From DAOTXK01 sp034435395 (GTDB lineage: Bacteria > Chloroflexota > Anaerolineae > Aggregatilineales > Ch27), in the NCBI GenBank assembly GCA_034435395.1, contig DAOTXK010000206.1:1-21889 (forward strand): a DNA stretch of 21,889 nt, given 5' to 3'. Made by a program: the position numbers and the translations under genes. Positions within the stretch are counted from its first letter, which is position 1, and every line of letters begins with the position of its first letter. The notes under the pieces were generated by a model that worked only from the letters and a program-made list of their open reading frames with translations, had not been told where the DNA came from and did no database searches. Below are positions 14,794 through 21,889 of the stretch, in pieces.

Positions 14794-16515
14794 ATGAACC
14801 AACAACCCGCACCACAACTCCTCCGGCTACTCGCCCGTTGGGACCGCCGCCTGCGGCTCCAGCAGAGCCTCGTCTGGCTGCCGCGCGGCATGATGGCCGG
14901 GCTGGTCGTGGGCGTGGGGCTGGCGGTCGTTTCCCGCCTGCGCCCCTGGCTGCTGACCGAGGAGATCGCCCTGGTTGCCGGAGTGGCGACTGGGATCGGC
15001 GGGGGGCTTGCCCTGGCCGCCATCTGGCTGCGCCGCCGCGATGCGCTGGGGATGGCCCGCCGCTTTGACCGGCTGTTTGGCCTCAAAGAGCGGGTCAGCA
15101 CCTCGCTGGAGCTGGCCACGGGCCGCGTGCGGTCGCCCAACGAGGAGATCACGGCCCGGCAACTGGCCGATGCCGTGGAGCGGGCGACCCACATCGACGC
15201 CCGGCGGCACCTGCCCTTGCGGCTGATCCGGCGTGACTGGGGCCTGCTGGCAGGGCTGATCATCGCCCTGGTGTTGCTGCTGGCCCTGAAGAATCCGCAG
15301 AGCGCCGTCCTGGCCCAGCAGCAGGAGGTGCAAAACGCCATCCAGGAACAGATCGCCGAGCTGGAAAACCTGCGCGAGGAGATCGCCAACAACCGGGCGC
15401 TGGACGAAAACCTGCGCGAGAACCTGCTGGAGACCTTGCAGGAAACCATCGAGCAGCTTTCCCAGGATGATCTCTCCCAGGAGGAAGCCTATGCCACGCT
15501 GGCCGAGCTGAGCCAGAACCTGAACGAAATCAGCCAGCCAGCCCCGCTCGATCCGGCCCAGCAGTTCGCGTTTGAGCAGGCCGCCCAACAACTGGCCGAG
15601 ATGTCGGAGGAACTGGCCGCGGCCTTTGAACAGGGCGCGCTGGATGAGGCCGCCGCCGCGATGGAGGAACTGGCATCCTCGCTCAGCGAGATGGATGAGT
15701 CGGCCCAGCAGGACCTGGCGGAGGCCCTGTCCGCCGCCGCTGAGGAGCTGGCCGAGACCAATCCAGAGCTGGCCGAGGCGTTGCAGCAGGCCACTGAGGC
15801 CCTGCAAGAGGGCAACCAGGGGGCGGCAGCGGAGGCCCTGCAAGATGCCGCCGAGCAGCTGGCCCAGCAAGGGGCGGCCCAGATGGCACAAGATCAACAG
15901 GCCGCCCAGACGGGGCGGCGGGTGTTGTCGCAGGCCATCGAGCAGGCCAGCGCCGGCGCGGCCCGTATTGCCCAGGCGGGCGCGGCTTCGGAATCCGAGC
16001 CGGGCGCGGCGGCGGCTTCGCCGGGCGACGCGGCTTCCCCCATCGGCCAGCCGGGGCAGGGCGCGGAAGGCGACATGGGCCAGATCGCCGGCCAGAGCCT
16101 GGGGAGCGGTAACCAGTCCGGCGAGGGACAGCAGGACACCGCCGGGATGGCCGGCGGCGCGGGCGATGGCACTGGCGAGCATCAGGAAGGCGGCTTTGCG
16201 GCCAGCGGCGAGCCGATCAGCCAGGACAACAACCCCGACGGCACCGGCCTGACCGACTACGAACCGGTTTTTGCGCCCCAGGCGATTGGCGGGCAGGGCA
16301 CCGATCAGATGCAGTTATCCGGTTCGGACGAGCCAGGCGATGTCGTCACCCAGGAGGGTAATCTGATCGAAGGCCCGGAAGGCCAGTCGCTGGTGGGCTA
16401 CGACGAAGTGTTTAGCGATTACGCCAACGCCGCCAACCAGGCATTGGAACGCGACTACATCCCGCTCAGTCTGCGCGATGTGGTGCACGACTACTTCACG
16501 CTGATCAACCCGTGA
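14794..16515 (+). CDS. Three-helix membrane protein with long coiled coil
   Basis: A 573-residue protein of no family I can name with certainty; its layout resembles DUF4175-like proteins found near MoxR/DUF58 genes. Helices lie at about 31-48, 57-78 and 149-166. A long Glu, Ala and Gln-rich coiled-coil region (about 170-395) follows, with heptad-like repeats. A Gly, Ser and Ala-rich disordered linker covers about 396-535. A short ordered tail includes DYIPLSLRDVVHDYFTLI (554-571), which looks like a conserved end motif. AAAGG (14782-14786) precedes the ATG. The coiled coil would lie on one side of the membrane and could act as a scaffold. It has its own promoter and is followed by a hairpin. 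Confidence 0.8.
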   Translation: MNQQPAPQLLRLLARWDRRLRLQQSLVWLPRGMMAGLVVGVGLAVVSRLRPWLLTEEIALVAGVATGIGGGLALAAIWLRRRDALGMARRFDRLFGLKERVSTSLELATGRVRSPNEEITARQLADAVERATHIDARRHLPLRLIRRDWGLLAGLIIALVLLLALKNPQSAVLAQQQEVQNAIQEQIAELENLREEIANNRALDENLRENLLETLQETIEQLSQDDLSQEEAYATLAELSQNLNEISQPAPLDPAQQFAFEQAAQQLAEMSEELAAAFEQGALDEAAAAMEELASSLSEMDESAQQDLAEALSAAAEELAETNPELAEALQQATEALQEGNQGAAAEALQDAAEQLAQQGAAQMAQDQQAAQTGRRVLSQAIEQASAGAARIAQAGAASESEPGAAAASPGDAASPIGQPGQGAEGDMGQIAGQSLGSGNQSGEGQQDTAGMAGGAGDGTGEHQEGGFAASGEPISQDNNPDGTGLTDYEPVFAPQAIGGQGTDQMQLSGSDEPGDVVTQEGNLIEGPEGQSLVGYDEVFSDYANAANQALERDYIPLSLRDVVHDYFTLINP

Positions 16516-16553
16516 TTCTGCCGGAGATCACGCCAGCAGCTGCCGGGGGTCCG

Positions 16554-16575
16554 GCTTCGCCGCCTGCGGTGAAGC
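16554..16575 (+). terminator. Hairpin after the coiled-coil gene
   Basis: Nine base pairs (one G-U) form between 16554-16562 and 16567-16575 with a 4-nt loop CCTG, about 40 nt after the stop. No T-run follows. Confidence 0.45.
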
Positions 16576-16627
16576 GCGGGCATCCCCTGGTAGAGTTCTC
16601 CGGCTTGTTTGGAAAGCATGTGGCCCG

Positions 16628-17197
16628 GTGCGGAGACGGCTTCAATCGGTAATTGCCAGCCCTGAATACCTGTTGACCGTGCTGCTGCTGGCCGGGTGTC
16701 TGGCGTCCAGCCAGGGCACGTCCGGGTCTGCCTCGCCGTCGGCCCTTGACTCACCGTCACGGCCAACCGTGGCCGCTGAGGAACCGCCCTCTCCCCCCGC
16801 CGACCCGGACGCCCCGGCGGTTCTGCTGGAGCGGTCGGTCGGCGCGGGGACGCTCTACCTGATTCGGTATCCCAGCGCCGGGCAGACCTGCCTCTCAATC
16901 ACCTTTAACCCGCACGTTTTGGAGGTTCAGCGCTGCGGGCCGTTTTCGGGGACGGGAGTGGGCTGGCTGGATACCCTGACCGACCCCGCCGGGCAGCCGG
17001 TGCGGGTGGCCTACGGGCTGGCGCTGGCGGGGACGATCACCGCGGTGGCGGTGGAATATACGGGCGGCGGCAACGATAATACGCTGGTGCAGAACGGCGG
17101 ATACCTGTTTATGCTGAGAGAGCACCAGACGCCGCGCCGCGCGGTCGGCATCAATCAGTACGGCAACATGGTGGGTAGCTGGACGTTCCGCCCGTGA
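16628..17197 (+). CDS. Putative lipoprotein of unknown function
   Basis: A 189-residue protein with an N-terminal signal ending in the lipobox-like LAGC (21-24), so C24 may be lipidated. A Ser and Pro-rich linker (about 25-65) leads to a small beta-rich domain (about 68-189) with C88 and C103, which could form a disulfide. I recognise no family. The GTG start at 16628 has only a weak GGAAAG 11 nt upstream, so the start is uncertain, but the lipobox position supports it. It lies after the coiled-coil gene and before the toxin-antitoxin pair. Confidence 0.6.
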   Translation: MRRRLQSVIASPEYLLTVLLLAGCLASSQGTSGSASPSALDSPSRPTVAAEEPPSPPADPDAPAVLLERSVGAGTLYLIRYPSAGQTCLSITFNPHVLEVQRCGPFSGTGVGWLDTLTDPAGQPVRVAYGLALAGTITAVAVEYTGGGNDNTLVQNGGYLFMLREHQTPRRAVGINQYGNMVGSWTFRP

Positions 17198-17273
17198 TGC
17201 GGAAGCGCCTTGCTCACACCCAGTCTCGCTGACCGCAGATAGCGGCCTGTCATCGGGTCGAATGGGTGGTTGA

Positions 17274-17579
17274 ATGATGGAAACAATACTCAGCATCGAT
17301 TTAATCGTCTCAAATCCGAACGTGCGTAATGGACGCCCGGTGGTTGCTGGGACGGGGGTTTGCGTGTCAGACCTCATCATGGCGAAGCTTTTTCACCAGC
17401 AAGACCCCGACGGTCTCGCCGCCTGGTTTGACCTATCACTGGCCCAGGTCCACGCGGCGCTGGCGTATTATTACACGCACCAAACCGAGATCGACGCGGA
17501 AATAAAAGCGCGGCGCCAGGAAGCCAGGCAATTGAAGGAGAAGGGCGTTGGCAGCCGCCATTCACTTCTACCTGGATGA
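17274..17579 (+). CDS. DUF433-family antitoxin
   Basis: A 101-residue protein matching the DUF433 pattern: SNPNVRNGRPVVAGTGVCVSD (split across 13-33), then LAAWFDLSLAQVHAALAYY (48-66), which corresponds to the small helix-turn-helix core. A charged helical tail (about 70-92) follows, where such antitoxins usually contact the toxin. It overlaps the next gene by 32 nt, the usual arrangement for a toxin-antitoxin pair. DUF433 antitoxins often repress their own promoter; no clear operator was found. ATG 17274 or 17277 may be used, with GGTGG just upstream. Confidence 0.88.
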   Translation: MMETILSIDLIVSNPNVRNGRPVVAGTGVCVSDLIMAKLFHQQDPDGLAAWFDLSLAQVHAALAYYYTHQTEIDAEIKARRQEARQLKEKGVGSRHSLLPG

Positions 17580-17883
17580 AAATGTGCCGGTGATTATTGC
17601 TGACCAACTGCGGCGACGTGGCATCGAGGTAGTGACAGTGCGCGATCTGGGCGCATTGGGTGAGACTGATGAGAATCACCTGGCCCGTGCGACCGCAATG
17701 GGTTATGTGCTCTGCACACATGATGCTGACTTTGTCCGGCTTGCTGCATCTGGTGTACCCCATGCAGGCATTGTCTTCGGGCAGCAAGATGAGCACGGTG
17801 TTGGCGACTGGGTAAGGGGACTGGAGCTGCTTCACGCGGTTCTCACGCCCGAAGACATGCAAAATCACGTGGAATATTTGTGA
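17548..17883 (+). CDS. DUF5615 PIN-like toxin
   Basis: A 111-residue predicted ribonuclease of the DUF5615 (PIN-like) family. The acidic residues expected for metal binding are visible: D10 in FYLDENVP, D41/E42 in GETDENHLA, and D59 and D61 in THDADF. HAGIVFGQQ (72-80) is another family mark. The TTG start at 17548 is supported by AAGGAG at 17535-17540, 7 nt upstream. It is translationally coupled to the DUF433 antitoxin. All catalytic positions look intact, so it is probably active when free of its antitoxin. Confidence 0.9.
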   Translation: MAAAIHFYLDENVPVIIADQLRRRGIEVVTVRDLGALGETDENHLARATAMGYVLCTHDADFVRLAASGVPHAGIVFGQQDEHGVGDWVRGLELLHAVLTPEDMQNHVEYL

Positions 17884-17910
17884 TAGGAGTTACACAGTTG
17901 GCCGGAGTCA

Positions 17911-18002
17911 TTCACCACGAAGGGCACAAAGCACCCAAAGAGCGCGAAGAAAATCTATAAAAACCTTTGTGTTCTTCGTGAACTTTGTGTCTTTGTGGTA
18001 AA
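17911..18002. repeat. Palindromic array of CACRAAG heptamers
   Basis: Four copies of a CNCRAAG-type heptamer start at 17916, 17925, 17934 and 17943, an exact 9-nt period. Four reverse copies, CTTTGTG or CTTCGTG, start at 17965, 17974, 17983 and 17991. The two arms can fold into one long imperfect hairpin around an AT-rich centre (17950-17963). It may be a dispersed, non-coding repeat element, and could also stop transcription of the toxin-antitoxin pair. Confidence 0.8.
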
Positions 18003-18137
18003 AAATAGGACGGTCAACCTGGAACTGCGTAACTACTGTGTGATTAGCAGGCGCACTGTTCGTGGTTCAGGTTTCTGGATCAAGCGCCAGGTCCCTCCAG
18101 AAGAACCGACGGGAGTCGCTCAGTCTGATATTTGCCG

Positions 18138-18165
18138 TATAATCTGCTACTGTCTTGACGACAGT
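18138..18165 (+). promoter_or_regulatory. moxR promoter with operator-like palindrome
   Basis: A perfect -10 box TATAAT (18138-18143) lacks a good -35. Just after it, ACTGTC-TTGAC-GACAGT (18149-18165) is a perfect 6-bp inverted repeat with a 5-bp centre, covering the expected transcription start. An alternative promoter, TTGACG (18155-18160) with TAGATA (18179-18184), is weaker. Confidence 0.5.
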
Positions 18166-18220
18166 TGAAAGAACTGGCTAGATACCAGCTCAAATGCAGC
18201 CCTTACTACTGGAGAACCGC

Positions 18221-19228
18221 ATGACCACAGCCCCTCCCTCTGAGACGACCATCAGCGTGGATGACTTCCGCGAGACCGCCGAGCGCATCGTGACCGAAGT
18301 GGGCAAGGTGATCGTCGGCCAGGCCGAGGTGGTCCGCCACGTCCTGATCTGCATCATCGCCGGGAAACATGCCCTGCTGGAAGGCGTGCCTGGCCTCGGC
18401 AAGACCATGCTCGTCCGCACCCTGGCCGATGTGCTGGACCTCAAGTTCTCCCGCATCCAGTTCACGCCGGACCTGATGCCAGCCGACATCACCGGCACGG
18501 ATATCATGCAGGAGACCGAGGACGGCCACCGGGCGTTCGTTTTCCAACCCGGCCCGATCTTCGCCAACCTGATCCTGGCGGACGAGATCAACCGTGCCAC
18601 ACCCAAGACGCAGTCGGGCCTCCTGGAAGCGATGCAGGAGCAGTCCGTCACCGTGGCCAACCGGACCTACAGGCTGGAACCGCCCTTTTTTGTCCTGGCG
18701 ACGCAGAATCCGATTGAAATGGAAGGCACTTACCCGCTGTCGGAAGCGCAGGTGGACCGCTTTCTCTTTAAGGTGGACGTGAAGTTCCCCAGCGCCAGCG
18801 ACCTGATCACCATCCTGGATCGCACGACCGGAGCCGAGGTGCCCGTCGCTGAGAAAGCTGCCGATGGCTGGCGGATTATGGAGATGGGCCACCTGGCGCT
18901 GCAAACGCCCATTGCCAGCCACGTGAGCGATTACGTGGCGCGGCTGGTCGTGGCCACCCACCCGGACAGCCCGTCCGCGCCGGACATGGTTCGTCAGTAC
19001 GTGCGCTACGGCTCCAGCCCGCGCGGCGCGCAGGCCCTCATCCTGGGCGGGAAAATCACGGCCCTGCTCAGCGGGCGCTACAACGTGGCTTTCGACGATA
19101 TCAAGGCGGTCGCGCCAGCGGCGTTGCGCCACCGGTTGCTGCTGAACTTCGAAGGGTTGGCCGAAGGCATCAGCACCGACGCCATCATCGCCGATCTGTT
19201 GCATCACGTGCCGGAGCAGGTAAGCTGA
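18221..19228 (+). CDS. moxR: MoxR-family AAA+ ATPase
   Basis: A 335-residue cytosolic AAA+ ATPase of the MoxR group, thought to act as a chaperone for assembly or activation of VWA-domain partners. Walker A is GVPGLGKT (55-62), Walker B is LILADEINR (117-125, D121 and E122), sensor 1 is TQNP (161-164), and SPRGAQAL (266-273) marks the C-terminal lid. R180 in QVDRF is placed like the family's conserved arginine. The ATG at 18221 has GGAG at 18211-18214; an earlier ATG at 18194 has no ribosome site. A DUF58 gene, the usual partner, follows after the PP2C gene. Confidence 0.95.
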   Translation: MTTAPPSETTISVDDFRETAERIVTEVGKVIVGQAEVVRHVLICIIAGKHALLEGVPGLGKTMLVRTLADVLDLKFSRIQFTPDLMPADITGTDIMQETEDGHRAFVFQPGPIFANLILADEINRATPKTQSGLLEAMQEQSVTVANRTYRLEPPFFVLATQNPIEMEGTYPLSEAQVDRFLFKVDVKFPSASDLITILDRTTGAEVPVAEKAADGWRIMEMGHLALQTPIASHVSDYVARLVVATHPDSPSAPDMVRQYVRYGSSPRGAQALILGGKITALLSGRYNVAFDDIKAVAPAALRHRLLLNFEGLAEGISTDAIIADLLHHVPEQVS

Positions 19229-19321
19229 GTGAGGTCATGATGGTGGCAGCTTTCCTGCCGGCCCGGTTACGTCCGTTCTCGGCCTCACGGTTGTCAAGAG
19301 ACGATAAGAGAAAGTCAGTCC

Positions 19322-20335
19322 ATGGACAAGATACGTAATCTGTTCGGGTACAGTCAGCCCGAAGACGAAGACCCAACAGAGCCCGAATCACCGAAGCTTC
19401 CCAGGGATGTCGAAAAAGCCAGCCAGCGGCGGGACCCTTCCACGCCTGTGCCGGGCGATGTACAGGCCGTCAAGGCGGGCGGGGTCGGCACCACCCGCCG
19501 CCTGCCGCCGTTGGAGAGCGCGCTGGTGCGAACCGTTGAGCGCCTCACGTTCGGCCACAGTCGCGATATCGGTATGGTGCGCAGCAACAACGAAGATTCG
19601 ACGTTCACCTTCTTTTCCAGCCAGTGCTCGGCGGATGATTACCCTGACTTTGGCATCTTCATCGTAGCCGATGGTGCCGGAGGCCACGCCGATGGCGAAC
19701 GGGCGTCGGCGGTGGTCAGCCGGACGGTCGCCGATTACCTCAGCCGTCATATCTACCAGCCGATGCTCACCCAGGACCTGGCCGACCAGGGCCAGGACCG
19801 CCCGCCGATCACCGAGGTGTTGGCCGAGGCCGTCCGAATCGCCGACCAGACAGTCAAAGAGACCGTCCCCGGCGGCGGGAGCACCCTGACGGCGGCGGTG
19901 ACGATCGGCGATCTGGCGCATTTCGCCCATGTGGGCGACAGCCGGGCGTACCTGATCACGACCGACAAAGAGGCCGGAAAGGTCCGGATGGAACAGCTCA
20001 CCCGCGATCACTCCGTTGCCAAGCGCCTGGAGGAGATCGGCCAGATCACGGCCCAGGAAGCCATCAACCATCCCGAAGCCAGCCGCCTCTGGAAGATCAT
20101 GGGTCTGACCGATAACCTCGAACCGGAGATCTTCACCCGTCGGCTGCCCCCTCACTCGCATCTGGTGATTTGCAGCGATGGCCTGTGGAACCAGGTGCCA
20201 GCGGACGAGATCCGGGATGCCGTGATCAGCGCGGCCACGCCCCAGGAGGCCTGCAACCGGCTGGTGGTGGCGGCGAACGGCTACGGCGGCAACGACAATA
20301 TCTCGGTGATTGTGCTGAACATCCCCGGCGACTGA
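19322..20335 (+). CDS. PP2C-type serine/threonine phosphatase
   Basis: A 337-residue Mn2+/Mg2+-dependent protein phosphatase. After an acidic, Pro-rich disordered N-terminus (about 10-65), the catalytic domain (about 74-335) shows R87, NNED (89-92), VADGAGGHADGE (115-126), GGGSTL (184-189), GDSRAY (205-210), SDGLW (285-289) and GGNDNIS (322-328). The metal-binding aspartates D117, D286 and D325 are all present, so it should be active. No membrane helix is seen. It follows moxR after 93 nt and is the likely eraser of Thr phosphorylation read by the FHA protein at 6730-8754, though no kinase is in view. The start has only a weak purine-rich leader. Confidence 0.95.
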   Translation: MDKIRNLFGYSQPEDEDPTEPESPKLPRDVEKASQRRDPSTPVPGDVQAVKAGGVGTTRRLPPLESALVRTVERLTFGHSRDIGMVRSNNEDSTFTFFSSQCSADDYPDFGIFIVADGAGGHADGERASAVVSRTVADYLSRHIYQPMLTQDLADQGQDRPPITEVLAEAVRIADQTVKETVPGGGSTLTAAVTIGDLAHFAHVGDSRAYLITTDKEAGKVRMEQLTRDHSVAKRLEEIGQITAQEAINHPEASRLWKIMGLTDNLEPEIFTRRLPPHSHLVICSDGLWNQVPADEIRDAVISAATPQEACNRLVVAANGYGGNDNISVIVLNIPGD

Positions 20336-20718
20336 GATGGGCGAAGGGCTGCGCCGGCCCGTGCCGGCAAACCGTTGCCAGGAAACGGCGATCGTTGGGG
20401 CCGCCAGCAGCTGGTCCTGATCGAGGCACCGCCCGGCCCTTGTCCTGTCTCTCATTGGCGAGGGGCTGGGGCATGCATCCGAGGGCGATCCCTGGGTGAG
20501 ATCACAGCGGGTTTGCCGGGGGGCCGGTTGATCGGCGGTGTGCTCCCGCATGGTTGTAGGGTATGCTCCCCCGCGCGCCAGATACGGCGGGATCGCTCAC
20601 CACAGAACACGCCAGCAGGACGCATCAACCTGGGCTGTGGATGTGCCAGCCTGGCAGGAAGGTGCCGGGGCGCTCCTGAACACGAGCGGCGATGGCCGAT
20701 GACGAGGAATGAGCGGAC
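20336..20718 (+). other. Intergenic region before the DUF58 gene
   Basis: About 380 nt without a convincing gene. A GCCGGC-CCGT-GCCGGC hairpin (20353-20368) lies just after the PP2C stop and may end its transcript. No good promoter is visible; the nearest candidates are TTGATC at 20528 and TATGCT at 20562, which are badly spaced. A long overlapping frame here is judged a shadow. Confidence 0.5.
20692..20712 (+). other. Six-codon upstream ORF before the DUF58 gene
   Basis: ATG at 20692 encodes MADDEE and stops at 20710-20712, six bases before the DUF58 GTG start, which begins MADRLF in the same frame. TGGCCGAT occurs at both starts (20693 and 20720), so this may be a small duplication of the start region. 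No strong ribosome site precedes it. Confidence 0.3.
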
Positions 20719-21621
20719 GTGGCCGATAGACTGTTTGACGAAAAAACGCTCCGTAAGCTGGAACAACTCTCGCTGGTGGCCAGCCAGGTCCGTGCTGGGG
20801 CGGTCAAGGGCGAACGGCGCAGCACCAAACGCGGCACCAGCATCGAATTCGCCGATTACCGCGATTATGTCAAGGGCGACGACCTGCGCCGGGTCGACTG
20901 GAACATCTTCGCCCGGCTGGAGCGGCCGTTCATCAAGCTGTTGGAAGAAGAGGAAGACCTGGCCGTGCACCTGCTGGTGGATGCCTCTGCCAGCATGGAC
21001 TGGCCGCGTGACTCGGACGCGCCCCGCGACGTGCACAAGTTCACCTTCGCCCGGCGGCTGCTGGCCGGGCTGGCCTACATCTCCCTGACCAGCGGCGACC
21101 GCCTGTCCGTCAGCACGCTGACCGATCGGGGGACCCAGGGCTGGGGGCCGGGCCGGGGCCGGGCGCGGGTGCTGGACCTCCTGGCGACCGTCGAAGGTTT
21201 TACGGCGGGCGGGGTGGCGGGCATCAGCGCGGCGCTGCGCCAGTACGCCTTGCGCGGCGGGCGGCCCGGTCTGTGTATCATCATCAGCGACCTGTTTTCG
21301 CCGGATGGTTACCAGGACGGGCTGACCGCGCTCCAGGCCCAGGGGCACGAGGTCGCGCTGATCCATATCCTGTCGCCGGACGAGGTCAACCCGCCGCTGG
21401 CGGGCGACCTGCGGCTGGTGGACGTGGAGACAACGGCAGGGCAGGATGTGACGGTTGACGCGGCCATGCGCGATCTGTACCAGCGGCGGCTGCTGGCCTG
21501 GCGCGATGACGTCGGGAGGTACTGCCGGTCGCGGGGCCTGCACTATGTGACCGTCGAAACCTCCATTCCCTGGGAAGAGGTGATCCTTTACCAGCTCAGA
21601 CGGTTGGGTGTGGTGCGCTGA
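20719..21621 (+). CDS. DUF58 / VWA-like protein
   Basis: A 300-residue soluble protein of the short DUF58 type. The diagnostic segment is FADYRDYVKGDDLRRVDWN (44-62). It leads into a von Willebrand A-like domain with the metal-site motif DASAS (88-92), then SGDRLSV and an IISDLFSP strand. It lacks the two N-terminal helices of longer DUF58 proteins, so it is probably cytosolic or bound to a membrane partner. DUF58 proteins are the usual partners of MoxR ATPases. Here a PP2C gene and 383 nt separate the two. The GTG start at 20719 has GAGGA at 20704-20708. Confidence 0.93.
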   Translation: MADRLFDEKTLRKLEQLSLVASQVRAGAVKGERRSTKRGTSIEFADYRDYVKGDDLRRVDWNIFARLERPFIKLLEEEEDLAVHLLVDASASMDWPRDSDAPRDVHKFTFARRLLAGLAYISLTSGDRLSVSTLTDRGTQGWGPGRGRARVLDLLATVEGFTAGGVAGISAALRQYALRGGRPGLCIIISDLFSPDGYQDGLTALQAQGHEVALIHILSPDEVNPPLAGDLRLVDVETTAGQDVTVDAAMRDLYQRRLLAWRDDVGRYCRSRGLHYVTVETSIPWEEVILYQLRRLGVVR

Positions 21622-21680
21622 GGCCAAGACAGGAATAGCAGACAGCGGCGGTCTCTACCAGCGAGACGAGGGGCAGCACG

Positions 21681-21776
21681 ATGGCGCACGACTGTTTCAT
21701 CTGCCGCAAACATCGCGGCGAAGTGGCGATCCCCGGACGAAGAAGCGCTACAGAAAGCCCGCGGAATCCGCTTTGA
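21681..21776 (+). pseudogene. Truncated HIT-family protein N-terminus
   Basis: The frame begins MAHDCFICRKHRGEVAIPG, which resembles the N-terminus of some HIT-family proteins (Cys-x-x-Cys, Lys-His-Arg-Gly). After that it changes to an unrelated stretch and stops at codon 32. The histidine triad is absent. GAGGGG at 21667-21672 gives a good ribosome site. The rest is missing or lost to a frameshift or deletion; no continuing HIT sequence is seen in the other + frames. The family assignment is from memory of the motif. Confidence 0.5.
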
Positions 21777-21800
21777 AGCTGGCTCGAAGCTTGGTATAAG
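21773..21800 (+). promoter_or_regulatory. Possible promoter near the right edge
   Basis: TTGAAG (21773-21778) and TATAAG (21795-21800) are 16 bp apart. Any gene they serve would be at or beyond the window edge. Confidence 0.3.
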
Positions 21801-21889
21801 AGGCACAGAAACGGAACGTACCTTGTCCCAGGGGGATACACTCAAGCTCTCAACCAGTGATTGTCAAGAAATCGCCTACAGTATTGCAT

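Larger units (their letters stand above)
17884..18193 (+). other. Intergenic region between toxin gene and moxR
   Basis: About 310 nt without a gene. It holds the heptamer palindrome (17911-18002), about 130 nt with nothing recognised, then the moxR promoter and an operator-like palindrome. It is visibly less GC-rich than the flanking genes. Confidence 0.7.

Noticed and set aside
14827..16182. 451-residue minus-strand frame opposite the coiled-coil gene
   Set aside because: It is a Leu and Gly-rich antisense shadow of the repetitive coiled-coil coding strand.
19237..19338. Small 33-codon frame before the PP2C gene
   Set aside because: It overlaps the PP2C start in another frame, has an ill-spaced ribosome site and a composition that looks random.
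20375..21088. 237-residue plus-strand frame over the DUF58 gene
   Set aside because: It runs through the start of DUF58 in another frame and has Trp, Cys and Arg excess typical of a shadow.
21733..21889. Open plus-strand frame reaching the window edge after the HIT fragment
   Set aside because: It looks reasonably protein-like but has no good start and matches no family I know; too short to support a call.

Overview
This window is a GC-rich bacterial chromosome segment, most likely from the phylum Chloroflexota (Anaerolineae-like). That placement is an inference. It rests on GTG and TTG start codons, a Thr-Pro repeat tail on a cell-surface protein, a DUF6159-like membrane protein, and a MoxR/DUF58/ABC gene neighbourhood. 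No rRNA, tRNA or marker gene is present to confirm it. I found no CRISPR array, insertion sequence or RNA gene.

Left part (1-5624, + strand) is core metabolism. It holds a pyruvate kinase, then a promoter and a compact molybdopterin synthesis operon in the order moaA-moaD-moaE-moaC. A purine-rich repeat lies between moaE and moaC and has entered the end of moaE. After that come a two-domain thioredoxin with one dead active site and a SAM-dependent methyltransferase, separated by a hairpin.

The middle (5681-8754) has one minus-strand gene for a six-helix membrane protein. It is divergent from a large FHA-domain membrane protein. The intergenic region carries a long inverted repeat that places matching -35 boxes on both strands.

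The right part (9055-21621, + strand) looks like one envelope-associated locus. It has an 816-residue exported membrane protein, an ABC ATPase, an unassigned multi-pass membrane protein, an ABC-2 permease, a long coiled-coil membrane protein, a putative lipoprotein, a MoxR AAA+ ATPase, a PP2C phosphatase and a DUF58 protein. A DUF433/DUF5615 toxin-antitoxin pair and a palindromic heptamer array interrupt it at 17274-18002. The FHA protein (phosphothreonine reader) and PP2C (phosphothreonine eraser) near MoxR-DUF58 suggest a phospho-regulated envelope machine. No Ser/Thr kinase is visible in the window, so that link is inference.

At the right edge, a short frame begins like a HIT-family protein but ends after 31 codons and looks like a broken remnant.
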